A stretch of DNA of 64,000 nt from Saprospiraceae bacterium (GTDB lineage: Bacteria > Bacteroidota > Bacteroidia > Chitinophagales > Saprospiraceae): positions 55,431-119,430 of the forward strand of contig JAGQWZ010000094.1 in NCBI GenBank assembly GCA_020436835.1, in the 5' to 3' direction. A program made the position numbers and the translations under genes. Within the stretch, counting starts at the first letter, position 1; each line of letters opens with the position of its first letter. The notes beneath the pieces are model-generated. The model made no database searches, was not told where the DNA came from, and saw only the letters and a list, made by a program, of their open reading frames with translations. Positions 1 through 8,644 of the stretch are shown piece by piece.

Positions 1-1
1 A

Positions 2-43
2 CCAGACCGCTTAATAACGGTTGGAAAAAACAGTACAACATGA
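2..43 (+). CDS. possible 3' end of an upstream gene (partial)
   Basis: Frame 2 is open from the left edge and ends at TGA 41-43, which overlaps the ATG of the next gene (ATGA at 40-43). The readable tail is PDRLITVGKNSTT. ATGA overlaps are common in this window, so this may be the C-terminus of a co-transcribed gene, but 13 codons are too few to identify it. It could equally be non-coding leader. Confidence 0.25.
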   Translation, partial: PDRLITVGKNSTT

Positions 44-426
44 AAAAGATCATTGAAACCAGTCAGGCACCCTCACCGGTTGGTCCCTATAATCAGGCGG
101 TATTGGTAGGAAACCTCTTGTTTGTTTCAGGACAGATTGCGATAGTTCCGGCCACCGGAGAACTGGTGCAGGATGATATAGAGTCTGAAACACATCAGGT
201 CATGAAGAATTTAGAGGCAATCCTGACCGAAGCCGGAGTTACCTTCGAAGAAGTAGTCAAATGCTCGGTCTTTGTGAAAGATATGTCACTTTACGGTCGT
301 ATCAATACAGTGTATGCTGCCTATTTCAACGAAAATACTGCACCAGCTAGAGAACTGGTCGAAGTAAGTAATTTGCCCAAATTCGTAAATGTGGAAATTT
401 CCGCAATAGCACATTTAAAGCAATAG
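40..426 (+). CDS. ridA: RidA family reactive enamine/imine deaminase
   Basis: This 128-residue protein has the full length of the RidA/YjgF/UK114 family. These cytosolic trimers hydrolyse reactive enamine and imine intermediates such as 2-aminoacrylate, made by PLP enzymes like threonine dehydratase. Visible signatures are the N-terminal PVGPYNQAV, the central SGQIAI, and the C-terminal PARELVEVSNLP containing the arginine that binds the substrate carboxylate, followed by VEISAIA. The ATG at 40 matches the usual family N-terminus. The stop is 4 bp before trpS, so the two are probably co-transcribed. Assignment to the family is firm; the exact in vivo substrate is not shown. Confidence 0.93.
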   Translation: MKKIIETSQAPSPVGPYNQAVLVGNLLFVSGQIAIVPATGELVQDDIESETHQVMKNLEAILTEAGVTFEEVVKCSVFVKDMSLYGRINTVYAAYFNENTAPARELVEVSNLPKFVNVEISAIAHLKQ

Positions 427-430
427 AATC

Positions 431-1438
431 ATGCAGCATACGGTACTGTCAGGCATCCAACCGACGGGAAAATTACATCTTGGACGTTATTTCGGTGCTA
501 TCCAAAATTGGGTCGAATTGCAATCGAAGTATGACTGTATTTATGGCATTGTCAACTATCATGCGATGACAATGCCTTACCAAATCAAGAACTTAATCCC
601 GGCTACATGGGATTTGACTTTCGATCTCATCGCCTGTGGTCTTAAACCCGAAAATATCTTCATTCAGTCCCTGATTCCGGAACATACCGAGTTGTTTTGG
701 ATTTTCAATACGATGACGGGATACGGGGAGCTAAAAAAAATGACCCAATTCAAGGATAAGAGTCTCCTGGTCTCCGAAAAAGGTAAGGATGCATTCATCT
801 CAAGTGGTCTATATACTTATCCTGTATTGCAGGCAGCGGATATTCTGATATACCGGGCACATTACGTACCGGTAGGTAAGGATCAGGAGCAACACCTTGA
901 ACTGACACGCAATGTGGCTCAGCGCTTTAATCACCAGGTGGGCAAGGCATATTTCCATTTGCCGGATCCTCTATTTACCGAAATTCCCAAAGTAATGTCA
1001 ACGGCTGATCCAACCCGAAAAATGAGTGCCAGCCTGGGAGCAAAGCATCACATCGACCTTTTTGCGACGCCGGATCAAATTATCAGGCAGATTAAATCAG
1101 CTGTCACCGATGCCGGTGAAAATCAGGGTGGTTCGATGAGTCCAGGAGTTGAGAATCTATTTGGTCTCCTCAAAGCAGCAGGTCAAGAAGCAGAGTATGA
1201 AGATTTAATGGAACAGTATAAAAGGGGTGATCTGCGGTATGGTCCGCTTAAGGAAGTTGTGGCAAACGCCCTGGTGCAGATGACTGAACCGATCCGGGAA
1301 CGGAAGGCCGAGATTTTAGGCGATAAAAAAAGAGTAAAAGATCAGATTAAGGCCTCCTCTTCAGACATCAGGAAGCGAGCTCAAAATACAATTGCCGAAG
1401 TAAAAGAACTCGTGGGTCTTTTAAATGTCAAATTTTAA
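431..1438 (+). CDS. trpS: tryptophanyl-tRNA synthetase
   Basis: This class I aminoacyl-tRNA synthetase charges tRNA-Trp with tryptophan in the cytoplasm. The 335-residue length is normal for bacterial TrpS. The HIGH-type signature reads PTGKLHLGRYFGA near residues 11-23, and the KMSKS-type signature is KMSAS near residue 197. The segment VPVGKDQEQHLELTRNVA is the conserved ATP/Trp-site region. It follows ridA by 4 bp and is probably in the same transcript. Nothing is unusual. Confidence 0.97.
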   Translation: MQHTVLSGIQPTGKLHLGRYFGAIQNWVELQSKYDCIYGIVNYHAMTMPYQIKNLIPATWDLTFDLIACGLKPENIFIQSLIPEHTELFWIFNTMTGYGELKKMTQFKDKSLLVSEKGKDAFISSGLYTYPVLQAADILIYRAHYVPVGKDQEQHLELTRNVAQRFNHQVGKAYFHLPDPLFTEIPKVMSTADPTRKMSASLGAKHHIDLFATPDQIIRQIKSAVTDAGENQGGSMSPGVENLFGLLKAAGQEAEYEDLMEQYKRGDLRYGPLKEVVANALVQMTEPIRERKAEILGDKKRVKDQIKASSSDIRKRAQNTIAEVKELVGLLNVKF

Positions 1439-1470
1439 CAGCAGGGAAAACAGATAGCGAACCATAAGCC

Positions 1471-2082
1471 ATGAAGATAATCTGTATCGGAAGAAATTAT
1501 GTCGATCATGCGAAAGAGTTAAATAACCCTCTACCTGAAAAACCGATCATTTTTATGAAGCCTCCCACGGCGTTGTTGATCGACGGCAGACCTTTTTACT
1601 ATCCGGATTTTACCAGGGATCTGCATCACGAAGCGGAGATTGTACTTAAGATCTGTAAAAATGGACGACATATAGAACCTCAATTCGCCCACACATACTA
1701 CCAGGAGATTGGTTTCGGGATTGACTTTACGGCCCGGGACATCCAAAGTGAACTGAAAAAAAATGGACATCCATGGGAGATAGCCAAAGCATTCGATTTT
1801 TCAGCCCCTATAGGCAGATTCATCCCCTTGGAGAAAATCCCTGATCCAAAAGATATTCATTTCGAGCTGACTAAAAACGGAGTCACGGTACAGAAAGGCT
1901 CTACCGCCAGTTTGATTTTTCCATTCGATGATTTGATCTGCTATATTTCCAGATATTTTCGATTACAAATTGGAGATTACATTTTTACCGGCACTCCCGC
2001 AGGTGTAGGTCCTGTAAGCGTAGGGGATGTCCTGGTAGGATCAATCGAAGGTGAGGAAGTATTCAGTTGTGACATCCGTTGA
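1471..2082 (+). CDS. fumarylacetoacetate hydrolase (FAH) family protein, FAHD1-like
   Basis: This 203-residue protein is the compact single-domain form of the FAH superfamily, similar to FAHD1/YcgM enzymes that act as acylpyruvases or oxaloacetate decarboxylases. It opens with IICIGRNYVDHAKEL. The metal site is visible as HHEAEIVLKI (two Glu) and GIDFTARDIQ (Asp). GDYIFTGTPAGVGPV near the C-terminus is also typical. It sits 32 bp downstream of trpS on the same strand. Members act on a range of 2-oxo acids, so the substrate cannot be assigned from sequence. A link to the sugar-acid dehydratase at 3550, which makes 2-keto-3-deoxy sugar acids, is possible but unproven. Confidence 0.88.
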   Translation: MKIICIGRNYVDHAKELNNPLPEKPIIFMKPPTALLIDGRPFYYPDFTRDLHHEAEIVLKICKNGRHIEPQFAHTYYQEIGFGIDFTARDIQSELKKNGHPWEIAKAFDFSAPIGRFIPLEKIPDPKDIHFELTKNGVTVQKGSTASLIFPFDDLICYISRYFRLQIGDYIFTGTPAGVGPVSVGDVLVGSIEGEEVFSCDIR

Positions 2083-2126
2083 CTTAATTGCTGGGGGGAA
2101 GAAAGTCTTTCTTTGGATCAATTAAG
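2083..2126. repeat. nested inverted repeat in the metK upstream region
   Basis: CTTAATTG (2083-2090) is exactly repeated in reverse complement as CAATTAAG (2119-2126). Between them lies a second near-contiguous palindrome, AAGAAAG-T-CTTTCTT (2099-2113). Transcribed from the left, the outer arms could close a stem directly after the FAH gene stop. No strong T-run follows, so a classical terminator is doubtful. It does not match the SAM riboswitch classes I know. Confidence 0.4.
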
Positions 2127-2207
2127 ATTTACGGCAAGTATTTAATAATGAGCAATAAAATCTACCTTTAAGATTAATTTTAAAACACCACAAATTTTCA
2201 GATTAAA

Positions 2208-3458
2208 ATGCCCTATTTATTTACCTCGGAATCGGTTTCTGAAGGACATCCTGATAAAGTAGCCGATCAGATCTCAGATGCGATATTAGATGCTTTCCTC
2301 TCTCAGGATCCCGATTCGAGAGTGGCCTGCGAAACCCTGGTTACCACAGGACTTACCGTGATATCCGGAGAAGTGACATCCAAAGCTTATGTTGATGTTC
2401 AGAAAACGGCTCGCGACGTGATTAAACGTATAGGTTACAATCACTCGGAGTATCAGTTTGATGCTGATTCCTGCGGGGTGATTTCGACGATCCATGAACA
2501 AAGTCCTGACATCGCCCAGGGGGTGGACACCAATGAAAAGAAAGAACAGGGAGCCGGTGATCAGGGTATGATGTTCGGATACGCCACTAATGAAACGCCG
2601 AGCTATATGCCTTTGGGCATTGAACTTTCTCACCTGATTTTAAGGGAACTTGCAGCCGTGAGAAAAGCAGGCAGGGAAATGACTTACCTCAGACCGGATG
2701 CCAAATCACAGGTGACTATTAAATATAGTGACGACCATAAGCCGATCGCTATTGAAACGATTGTGGTGTCTACCCAGCATGATGATTTTGGTAAGGAAGC
2801 AGCCATGCTTAAGCGGATCAGGAAAGATATTGAATCAATTCTTCTGCCCCGTGTCATAAAGAAATTGCCCGCGAGATTGAGGAAGCTTTTTGAGGCTAAG
2901 TATAAATTATTTGTAAATCCCACCGGCAAATTTGTGATAGGTGGACCCCATGGAGATACCGGATTGACCGGAAGAAAAATAATCGTAGATACCTACGGTG
3001 GAAAAGGGGCTCATGGCGGAGGTGCTTTTTCTGGTAAGGATCCTTCCAAGGTTGATCGATCTGCCGCCTATGCAACGCGCCATATTGCAAAAAATGTCGT
3101 GGCCTCCGGACTGGCAGATCAATGCCTGGTGCAGGTTGCCTATGCCATCGGGGTAGCCGAGCCCGTGGGTCTTTTCGTGAACACCTATGGTACTTGCAAG
3201 AAAGAGATCAGTGACGGAGATATTGCAACGAAACTTTCAGAATTATTTGACCTGAAACCAGCTTCAATCATTAAGCGGTATGGGCTCAAGAATCCCATAT
3301 ATTTTGAAACGGCTGCATATGGTCATATGGGACGAAAACCCCAGAAAAAGAAGGTTATCCTGGGCTTGAATGGTAAATCTAAGGAAGTTGAGATAGAGAC
3401 CTTTACCTGGGAAAAACTGGATATGGTCGATGCCATCAAAGAAGCGTTCGAGCTTTAA
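2208..3458 (+). CDS. metK: S-adenosylmethionine synthase
   Basis: MetK makes S-adenosylmethionine from methionine and ATP in the cytoplasm. The protein is 416 residues. It starts with the conserved [20 protein letters not shown], and also contains [12 protein letters not shown] (the ATP-site loop) and [18 protein letters not shown] with the catalytic lysine region. All the expected motifs are intact. It is preceded by a 125-bp gap holding an inverted repeat and a weak Bacteroidota -7-like box (TACCTTTA at 2163-2170), so it probably has its own promoter. The last residues resemble the usual Bacteroidota C-terminus. Confidence 0.97.
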   Translation: MPYLFTSESVSEGHPDKVADQISDAILDAFLSQDPDSRVACETLVTTGLTVISGEVTSKAYVDVQKTARDVIKRIGYNHSEYQFDADSCGVISTIHEQSPDIAQGVDTNEKKEQGAGDQGMMFGYATNETPSYMPLGIELSHLILRELAAVRKAGREMTYLRPDAKSQVTIKYSDDHKPIAIETIVVSTQHDDFGKEAAMLKRIRKDIESILLPRVIKKLPARLRKLFEAKYKLFVNPTGKFVIGGPHGDTGLTGRKIIVDTYGGKGAHGGGAFSGKDPSKVDRSAAYATRHIAKNVVASGLADQCLVQVAYAIGVAEPVGLFVNTYGTCKKEISDGDIATKLSELFDLKPASIIKRYGLKNPIYFETAAYGHMGRKPQKKKVILGLNGKSKEVEIETFTWEKLDMVDAIKEAFEL

Positions 3459-3549
3459 GAATAGGCACATCCTGAAAAAAGGTCCATCGAGATAAATCTT
3501 TCCATCAGGAGAAACAAAGGAGACTGCTTACGACTTTAAAAATTGAAAA

Positions 3550-5259
3550 ATGACAAAATTACGAAGCCAGGACTGGTTCGGGTTGAAGGGCAAATATGGA
3601 TTCCTTTATCGGGCATGGATGAAAAACCAGGGTATCCCGGATGATGAATTCATGGGTAAACCGGTAATCGGTATTTGTAATACCTGGTCTGAACTTACGC
3701 CTTGTAATGGTCATTTTCGGGAACTCGCAGAAGCAGTAAAGAAAGGGGTTTGGGAAGCCGGTGGATTCCCGCTTGAATTTCCAGTCATGTCATTGGGGGA
3801 GACTCTGATTAAACCCACTGCCATGCTTTACCGCAACCTGATGAGCATGGATGTCGAAGAGTCCATCCGGGCCAATCCCATAGACGGAGTCGTTTTGTTG
3901 TGTGGATGTGATAAGACGACACCGGCTTCGGTGATGGGAGCCTGCAGCACGGACATACCCTCCATTGTGGTCTCAGGAGGACCAATGCTTACAGGTAAAT
4001 ATGAGGGTAGAAGTATTGCCACTTCAGACGTATGGCGATTTGCAGAAGGAGTAAAACAAGGCACTTTTACTGAGGAAGCCTTCAGGGAAGCTGAGGCTTG
4101 CATGTGCCGGTCTGATGGTCATTGTGCCGTCATGGGTACTGCCTCCACCATGGCTTGTATGGTGGAATCTCTGGGGTTGACTCTGCCGGGCAATGCAGCA
4201 ATCCCCGCAGCCGACTCCAGAAGAAAAGTATTGGCGCAGTTCAGTGGTCGTCGAATAGTGGAAATGGTCAGAGAAGACATGACTATTTCGAAAATACTTA
4301 CACGTGAAGCCTTCGAAAATGCAATAAAGGTAAATGCAGCAATCGGCGGATCCACCAATTTTGTGTTACATCTGCTAGCCATAGCGGGTAGAATGGAAAT
4401 ACCGCTTACCCTGGATGATTTTGACCTACTGGGTAGTAAAATTCCTCTGCTGGTCAACCTTCAACCTTCGGGTGAATACTTCATGGAGGATTTCTATTAC
4501 GCCGGAGGGCTGCCCGCAGTGATAAATCAACTTCAGGATCATTTACACTCTAATATCATCACGGTGACCGGTAAGACCGTTCAGGAGAACAACGCGGGAG
4601 CCAAGATTTACAGTCCGGATGTTATCGCTCCAATAGAAACCCCATTTCAGGAGCACGCCGGAATCGTTGTGGTGAGGGGTAACCTGGCGGAGAGAGGCAG
4701 CGTCATCAAACCTTCTGCAGCCACCAAAAATTTGATGAAACACCGGGGTAAGGCAGTGGTATTTGAAGATATTGAAGACTATCATGCACGGATCAACGAT
4801 GATGATTTGGAGGTGAATGCCAGTTCTGTCCTGGTCCTTAAAAATGTCGGTCCAAAAGGTTATCCCGGAATGCCGGAGGTCGGTAATATGGGACTACCAA
4901 AAAAGCTTCTGGCAGAAGGCGTAACGGACATGGTTCGGATCTCGGATGGAAGGATGAGTGGAACCGCATTTGGTACCGTCTTTTTGCATGTGGCCCCGGA
5001 ATCAGCCGATGGGGGTAACTTAGCCCTGGTTCAAAATGGCGATGAAATCGAAGTTGATGTCGAGAAAAAGCTGTTGCACTTACATGTAAGTGATCAGGAA
5101 CTACAGAAAAGACGTGCAGAATGGCAAGCCCCAGACTTGGGTTTCCACCGGGGCTACATTGGACATTATATTAAGCATGTCCAACAAGCTGACCTTGGAG
5201 TCGACCTGGATTTCCTGCGGGGAAAATCAGGAAATGTGGTCATCAGGGATTCGCACTAA
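3550..5259 (+). CDS. IlvD/Edd family dehydratase, probably L-arabinonate (sugar-acid) dehydratase
   Basis: This 569-residue protein belongs to the IlvD/Edd iron-sulfur dehydratases. The cluster cysteines are in NTWSELTPCNGH, LLCGCDKTTPA and SDGHCAVMGTASTM, and the family motif RISDGRMSGTAFG is present. Its start (LRSQDWFG), the GGPMLTGKYEG stretch, YAGGLPAVINQL, FEDIEDYHARINDDDLEV and the terminal RDSH resemble, from memory, characterised L-arabinonate and xylonate dehydratases rather than housekeeping dihydroxy-acid dehydratase. The expected reaction is aldonate to 2-keto-3-deoxyaldonate plus water. It stands alone, without other sugar-acid genes except possibly the FAH protein at 1471. The PSCyt/DUF1553 gene follows 82 bp downstream. 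Confidence is high for the family and moderate for the substrate. Confidence 0.85.
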   Translation: MTKLRSQDWFGLKGKYGFLYRAWMKNQGIPDDEFMGKPVIGICNTWSELTPCNGHFRELAEAVKKGVWEAGGFPLEFPVMSLGETLIKPTAMLYRNLMSMDVEESIRANPIDGVVLLCGCDKTTPASVMGACSTDIPSIVVSGGPMLTGKYEGRSIATSDVWRFAEGVKQGTFTEEAFREAEACMCRSDGHCAVMGTASTMACMVESLGLTLPGNAAIPAADSRRKVLAQFSGRRIVEMVREDMTISKILTREAFENAIKVNAAIGGSTNFVLHLLAIAGRMEIPLTLDDFDLLGSKIPLLVNLQPSGEYFMEDFYYAGGLPAVINQLQDHLHSNIITVTGKTVQENNAGAKIYSPDVIAPIETPFQEHAGIVVVRGNLAERGSVIKPSAATKNLMKHRGKAVVFEDIEDYHARINDDDLEVNASSVLVLKNVGPKGYPGMPEVGNMGLPKKLLAEGVTDMVRISDGRMSGTAFGTVFLHVAPESADGGNLALVQNGDEIEVDVEKKLLHLHVSDQELQKRRAEWQAPDLGFHRGYIGHYIKHVQQADLGVDLDFLRGKSGNVVIRDSH

Positions 5260-5341
5260 GTAGCCTTTCTTCCCACAATTGGAATTGGGAGTCAACATTG
5301 GATTGAAATTGCAAAGCTTATATCTTAAATTGTAGCAATTT

Positions 5342-8300
5342 ATGCCTAAGCTGATTGGACTAATCTCATTATCCGCAATAATTACAACCTTATTTTTATT
5401 GCACGCCTGTCAGTCCATTGTGCCGGACGAAGTGATCAACTATGAAGACAAGATACCGGAAGTAGTCGATTATAATTTTCATGTGAAACCTATTCTTTCG
5501 GACCGTTGCTTTAAATGTCATGGTCCGGATGCAAATCAACGGAAGGGAGATCTGAGATTAGATCAATCAGATGATGCCTACAAAGAAAGCTCCGGAAGTG
5601 ACAGTCGTGCGAGATATGTTATTCAACCGGGTAATCTCGGAAAAAGTGAATTTGTGCGAAGGATATTGTCTAATGATCCTGACTACATCATGCCCACTCC
5701 GGAATCAAATCTTACACTGAGTGAAAGGGAGAAAGCAATCCTTGTACGTTGGATCGAGCAAGGAGCGGTTTACAAGGAACATTGGGCCTTTGCCGGGCCC
5801 AGGCCACCTGAAATGTCCGGGTTGCCTATGAATGATTGGGTTAAGGATGATATCGATCGTTTTGTGCTCAGGCAACTGGAGGAAATAGGATTGGCGCCTT
5901 CACCGGAAGCGGCCGGGGATGTTCTCCTGCGTCGTATTGCTCTTGATCTCACCGGAATACCACCTACCCCGGATGAGCAACTTCAGTTTATCGCTGAAGA
6001 TAATCACCTGGCAGATCTTTCGAAGACAATTGACTACTACCTGGGTAAACCTCAGTATGGAGAAAAAATGGCGATGGAGTGGATGGATGTCTCCCGTTAT
6101 GCAGATTCACACGGCTATCAGGATGATGGCATGAGAAACACCTGGCCCTGGCGTGATTGGGTCATCGATCAATTTAACCGTAATCTGCCATATGATACAT
6201 TTTTGCTCTGGCAATTGGCCGGAGATCTTCTTCCCCACCCAAACAAGGAACAACTTATAGCCACCTGCTTCAATCGTAATCATCCCCAGACCCAGGAAGG
6301 AGGGGTCGTTGACGAGGAATACCGGGTAGAATATGTAGCCGACCGAACCAACACCCTGGGTAAAGGAATACTCGGATTGACGCTGGAATGCGCACGCTGT
6401 CACGATCATAAGTATGATCCCATCACCCAGAAGGATTACTATTCGCTATTTGCTTATTTCAATAATAATAACGATTCGGGGATAGTACCTTACAACGGTG
6501 AAGCTGCTCCCACGATCATCCTTCCTGCACCGGAAGCCAAGAGAAAACTGGCTGATCTAAATGAACAGATTGCTGCATTGGAAGATTCACTTATGGTGAC
6601 AGAGCAGTATAGAGCAGATTTCATTGCCTGGAGAGATGCCCAATCTGATTTATCCCAGAAGATCAGGGAGCTTCCAGGTATGGTGGCTGATTTCTCATTC
6701 GAAGAGGAAGTAAAAATAGATAAATACCGTATCCACCTGGATAAAGGCCCGGCCAAAGATCGTCCTTCCGGAGCAAAATTCTCGCCGGTATATACCTTCT
6801 ACAACAAGGTGAAAAAAGAACAAGATGCACAGAATTGGGGACACCCTGATGATCGCCCTCAGGTTGTGGATGAAGGATACCGTGGGAAAGGAATTCAATT
6901 TAATGGTGATGCAGGTGTACGTTTCAACCGCGATCTGGACTTTGACCGTGACCAACCGTTTTCGGTATCCCTTTGGGTTAAATTTCTTAAAAAGAATGAA
7001 GAGGGACCCATATTCGGGAAGACGAACGGTGACTTCGAAGGTTACCGGGGTTGGTTATGTAAACTGAATTCTGATGGGACCCTCTCATTTCAACTCAATC
7101 ATGTATGGCCGGACAATTGCATCGATTTCCAAACCACGGAACCGATTAACATCGGTGAGTGGACTCATATCGTAATGACCTATGACGGGAGCAGTAAAGC
7201 GACGGGGGTAAGATTTTACTTAAATGGAGCAATACCGGAATATCGATTACATGCGGATAAATTGGAGAAAAGTCTACTTCACGGAGTGAAAGGCACAAAT
7301 TGGTCCGATCAACCTTTTCTCCTGGGCATGGAATTAAGAAAATCCATCGAGAATATGATCGCAGACGAACTGAAGATCTTCAAAAGATGTCTGCATCCTT
7401 TGGAAGTAAAGTATTTGAACCAGGGTGAGATTCCGGACAATGCCTCTGACGAAGATTGGTTTGACTATTATCTGACATCCGGCCAAAATATTCGACTGGA
7501 ATCCATCAGAAGTACCTTGCAGGAATTGCGATGTCGAGAAAATCTCTTAATGACAGACCAGCCCGAAGTGATGATCATGCAAGAGAAGAAATTTAAGAGG
7601 GAGACCTTTGTTTTGGAGCGGGGAGCATATGATGCGCACGGAGATACAGTGAGTCCGGCAATACCTGAAGCCTTAAGAGGGGAGCAAAACACCGAACGCA
7701 AGGATCGGTTAGGACTGGCTCAATGGGTGATCAACGCAAGGAACCCACTGACGGCTAGAGTCCAGGTCAATCGCCTCTGGAAGCAATGCTTTGGAGAAGG
7801 ACTTGTCAGTACTCAGGAGGATTTTGGAAGCCAGGGAAGTCTTCCTACCCATCCGCAATTGTTAGATTTTCTGGCATTGAGGTTTATCGATCTGGATTGG
7901 GATGTCAAAGCACTATTAAAAGAAATAATGCTTTCAGCTACCTATGCACAGTCCTCAGGCACATCGGAAGAAATGATGGAAATTGATCCGGAAAACAAAT
8001 ATTACGCGAGATATCCTGCGCACAGGCTGAGTGCCGAGACCATTCGGGATCAGGCACTTGCTGCCAGTGGACTGCTGGTTGATGAAATCGGCGGACCCAG
8101 TGTATATCCCTATCAACCGGAAGGAATCTGGGAGGCACTGGCCACGCGAAACGCTACCAGATATCAACAACAATCTGGTGATAGCCTCTACCGTCGCAGT
8201 TTATATACAATCTGGAAACGTAGTTCTCCCCCACCTGCTATGTTAAATTTTGATGCACCCGATCGCTACTATTGTGTAGTAAGAAGGCAGAACACTTCAA

Positions 8301-8641
8301 CACCCCTGCAAGCACTTGTACTGATGAATGATCCCCAGTTTGTCGAGGCGGCGAGAGTCCTGGGAGAGATCATGACAAAGGAGGATTTACCGGAAGATGC
8401 AATCAGACTCGCATTCTCGAGGCTTTTATCGAGAAAACCCCGACCAGAGGAGGAACGGAAAATGTTGGAACTATGGAAGGGACTGTACGATGATTTCTCT
8501 GCCGGGAGATCAGATTCGGAAGACATACTTTCAGTGGGAGACTCTCCATATAACCGGTCTGTCGACCGGGATTCACTGGCAGCTTTTACTATGCTTGCCA
8601 GCACCTTGATGAATTATGATGATTTCGTAGTAAAAAGATAA
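5342..8641 (+). CDS. Planctomycete-type cytochrome lipoprotein: PSCyt1-DUF1549-LamG-DUF1553
   Basis: This 1099-residue lipoprotein has a hydrophobic leader ending in the lipobox-like LLHAC (Cys23). A c-type haem motif CFKCH (56-60) lies in the PSCyt1 domain. The DUF1549 (PSCyt2) domain follows, with a second motif CARCH at 350-354. A LamG/concanavalin-like domain covers roughly residues 460-690, and a DUF1553 (PSD1) domain ends the protein, with the typical NPLTARVQVNRLWKQCFG and RRQNTSTPLQALVLMNDPQF. These proteins are most abundant in Planctomycetes and also occur in Bacteroidota. They are nearly always paired with DUF1501 proteins, as here (3 bp apart). The activity is not established; polysaccharide or sugar oxidation at the cell surface is often proposed. 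Export and haem attachment are inferred from motifs. Confidence 0.9.
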   Translation: MPKLIGLISLSAIITTLFLLHACQSIVPDEVINYEDKIPEVVDYNFHVKPILSDRCFKCHGPDANQRKGDLRLDQSDDAYKESSGSDSRARYVIQPGNLGKSEFVRRILSNDPDYIMPTPESNLTLSEREKAILVRWIEQGAVYKEHWAFAGPRPPEMSGLPMNDWVKDDIDRFVLRQLEEIGLAPSPEAAGDVLLRRIALDLTGIPPTPDEQLQFIAEDNHLADLSKTIDYYLGKPQYGEKMAMEWMDVSRYADSHGYQDDGMRNTWPWRDWVIDQFNRNLPYDTFLLWQLAGDLLPHPNKEQLIATCFNRNHPQTQEGGVVDEEYRVEYVADRTNTLGKGILGLTLECARCHDHKYDPITQKDYYSLFAYFNNNNDSGIVPYNGEAAPTIILPAPEAKRKLADLNEQIAALEDSLMVTEQYRADFIAWRDAQSDLSQKIRELPGMVADFSFEEEVKIDKYRIHLDKGPAKDRPSGAKFSPVYTFYNKVKKEQDAQNWGHPDDRPQVVDEGYRGKGIQFNGDAGVRFNRDLDFDRDQPFSVSLWVKFLKKNEEGPIFGKTNGDFEGYRGWLCKLNSDGTLSFQLNHVWPDNCIDFQTTEPINIGEWTHIVMTYDGSSKATGVRFYLNGAIPEYRLHADKLEKSLLHGVKGTNWSDQPFLLGMELRKSIENMIADELKIFKRCLHPLEVKYLNQGEIPDNASDEDWFDYYLTSGQNIRLESIRSTLQELRCRENLLMTDQPEVMIMQEKKFKRETFVLERGAYDAHGDTVSPAIPEALRGEQNTERKDRLGLAQWVINARNPLTARVQVNRLWKQCFGEGLVSTQEDFGSQGSLPTHPQLLDFLALRFIDLDWDVKALLKEIMLSATYAQSSGTSEEMMEIDPENKYYARYPAHRLSAETIRDQALAASGLLVDEIGGPSVYPYQPEGIWEALATRNATRYQQQSGDSLYRRSLYTIWKRSSPPPAMLNFDAPDRYYCVVRRQNTSTPLQALVLMNDPQFVEAARVLGEIMTKEDLPEDAIRLAFSRLLSRKPRPEEERKMLELWKGLYDDFSAGRSDSEDILSVGDSPYNRSVDRDSLAAFTMLASTLMNYDDFVVKR

Positions 8642-8644
8642 AGG

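Noticed and set aside
2083..2207. SAM riboswitch upstream of metK
   Set aside because: The inverted repeats do not reproduce the conserved cores of known SAM riboswitch classes; kept only as a repeat.
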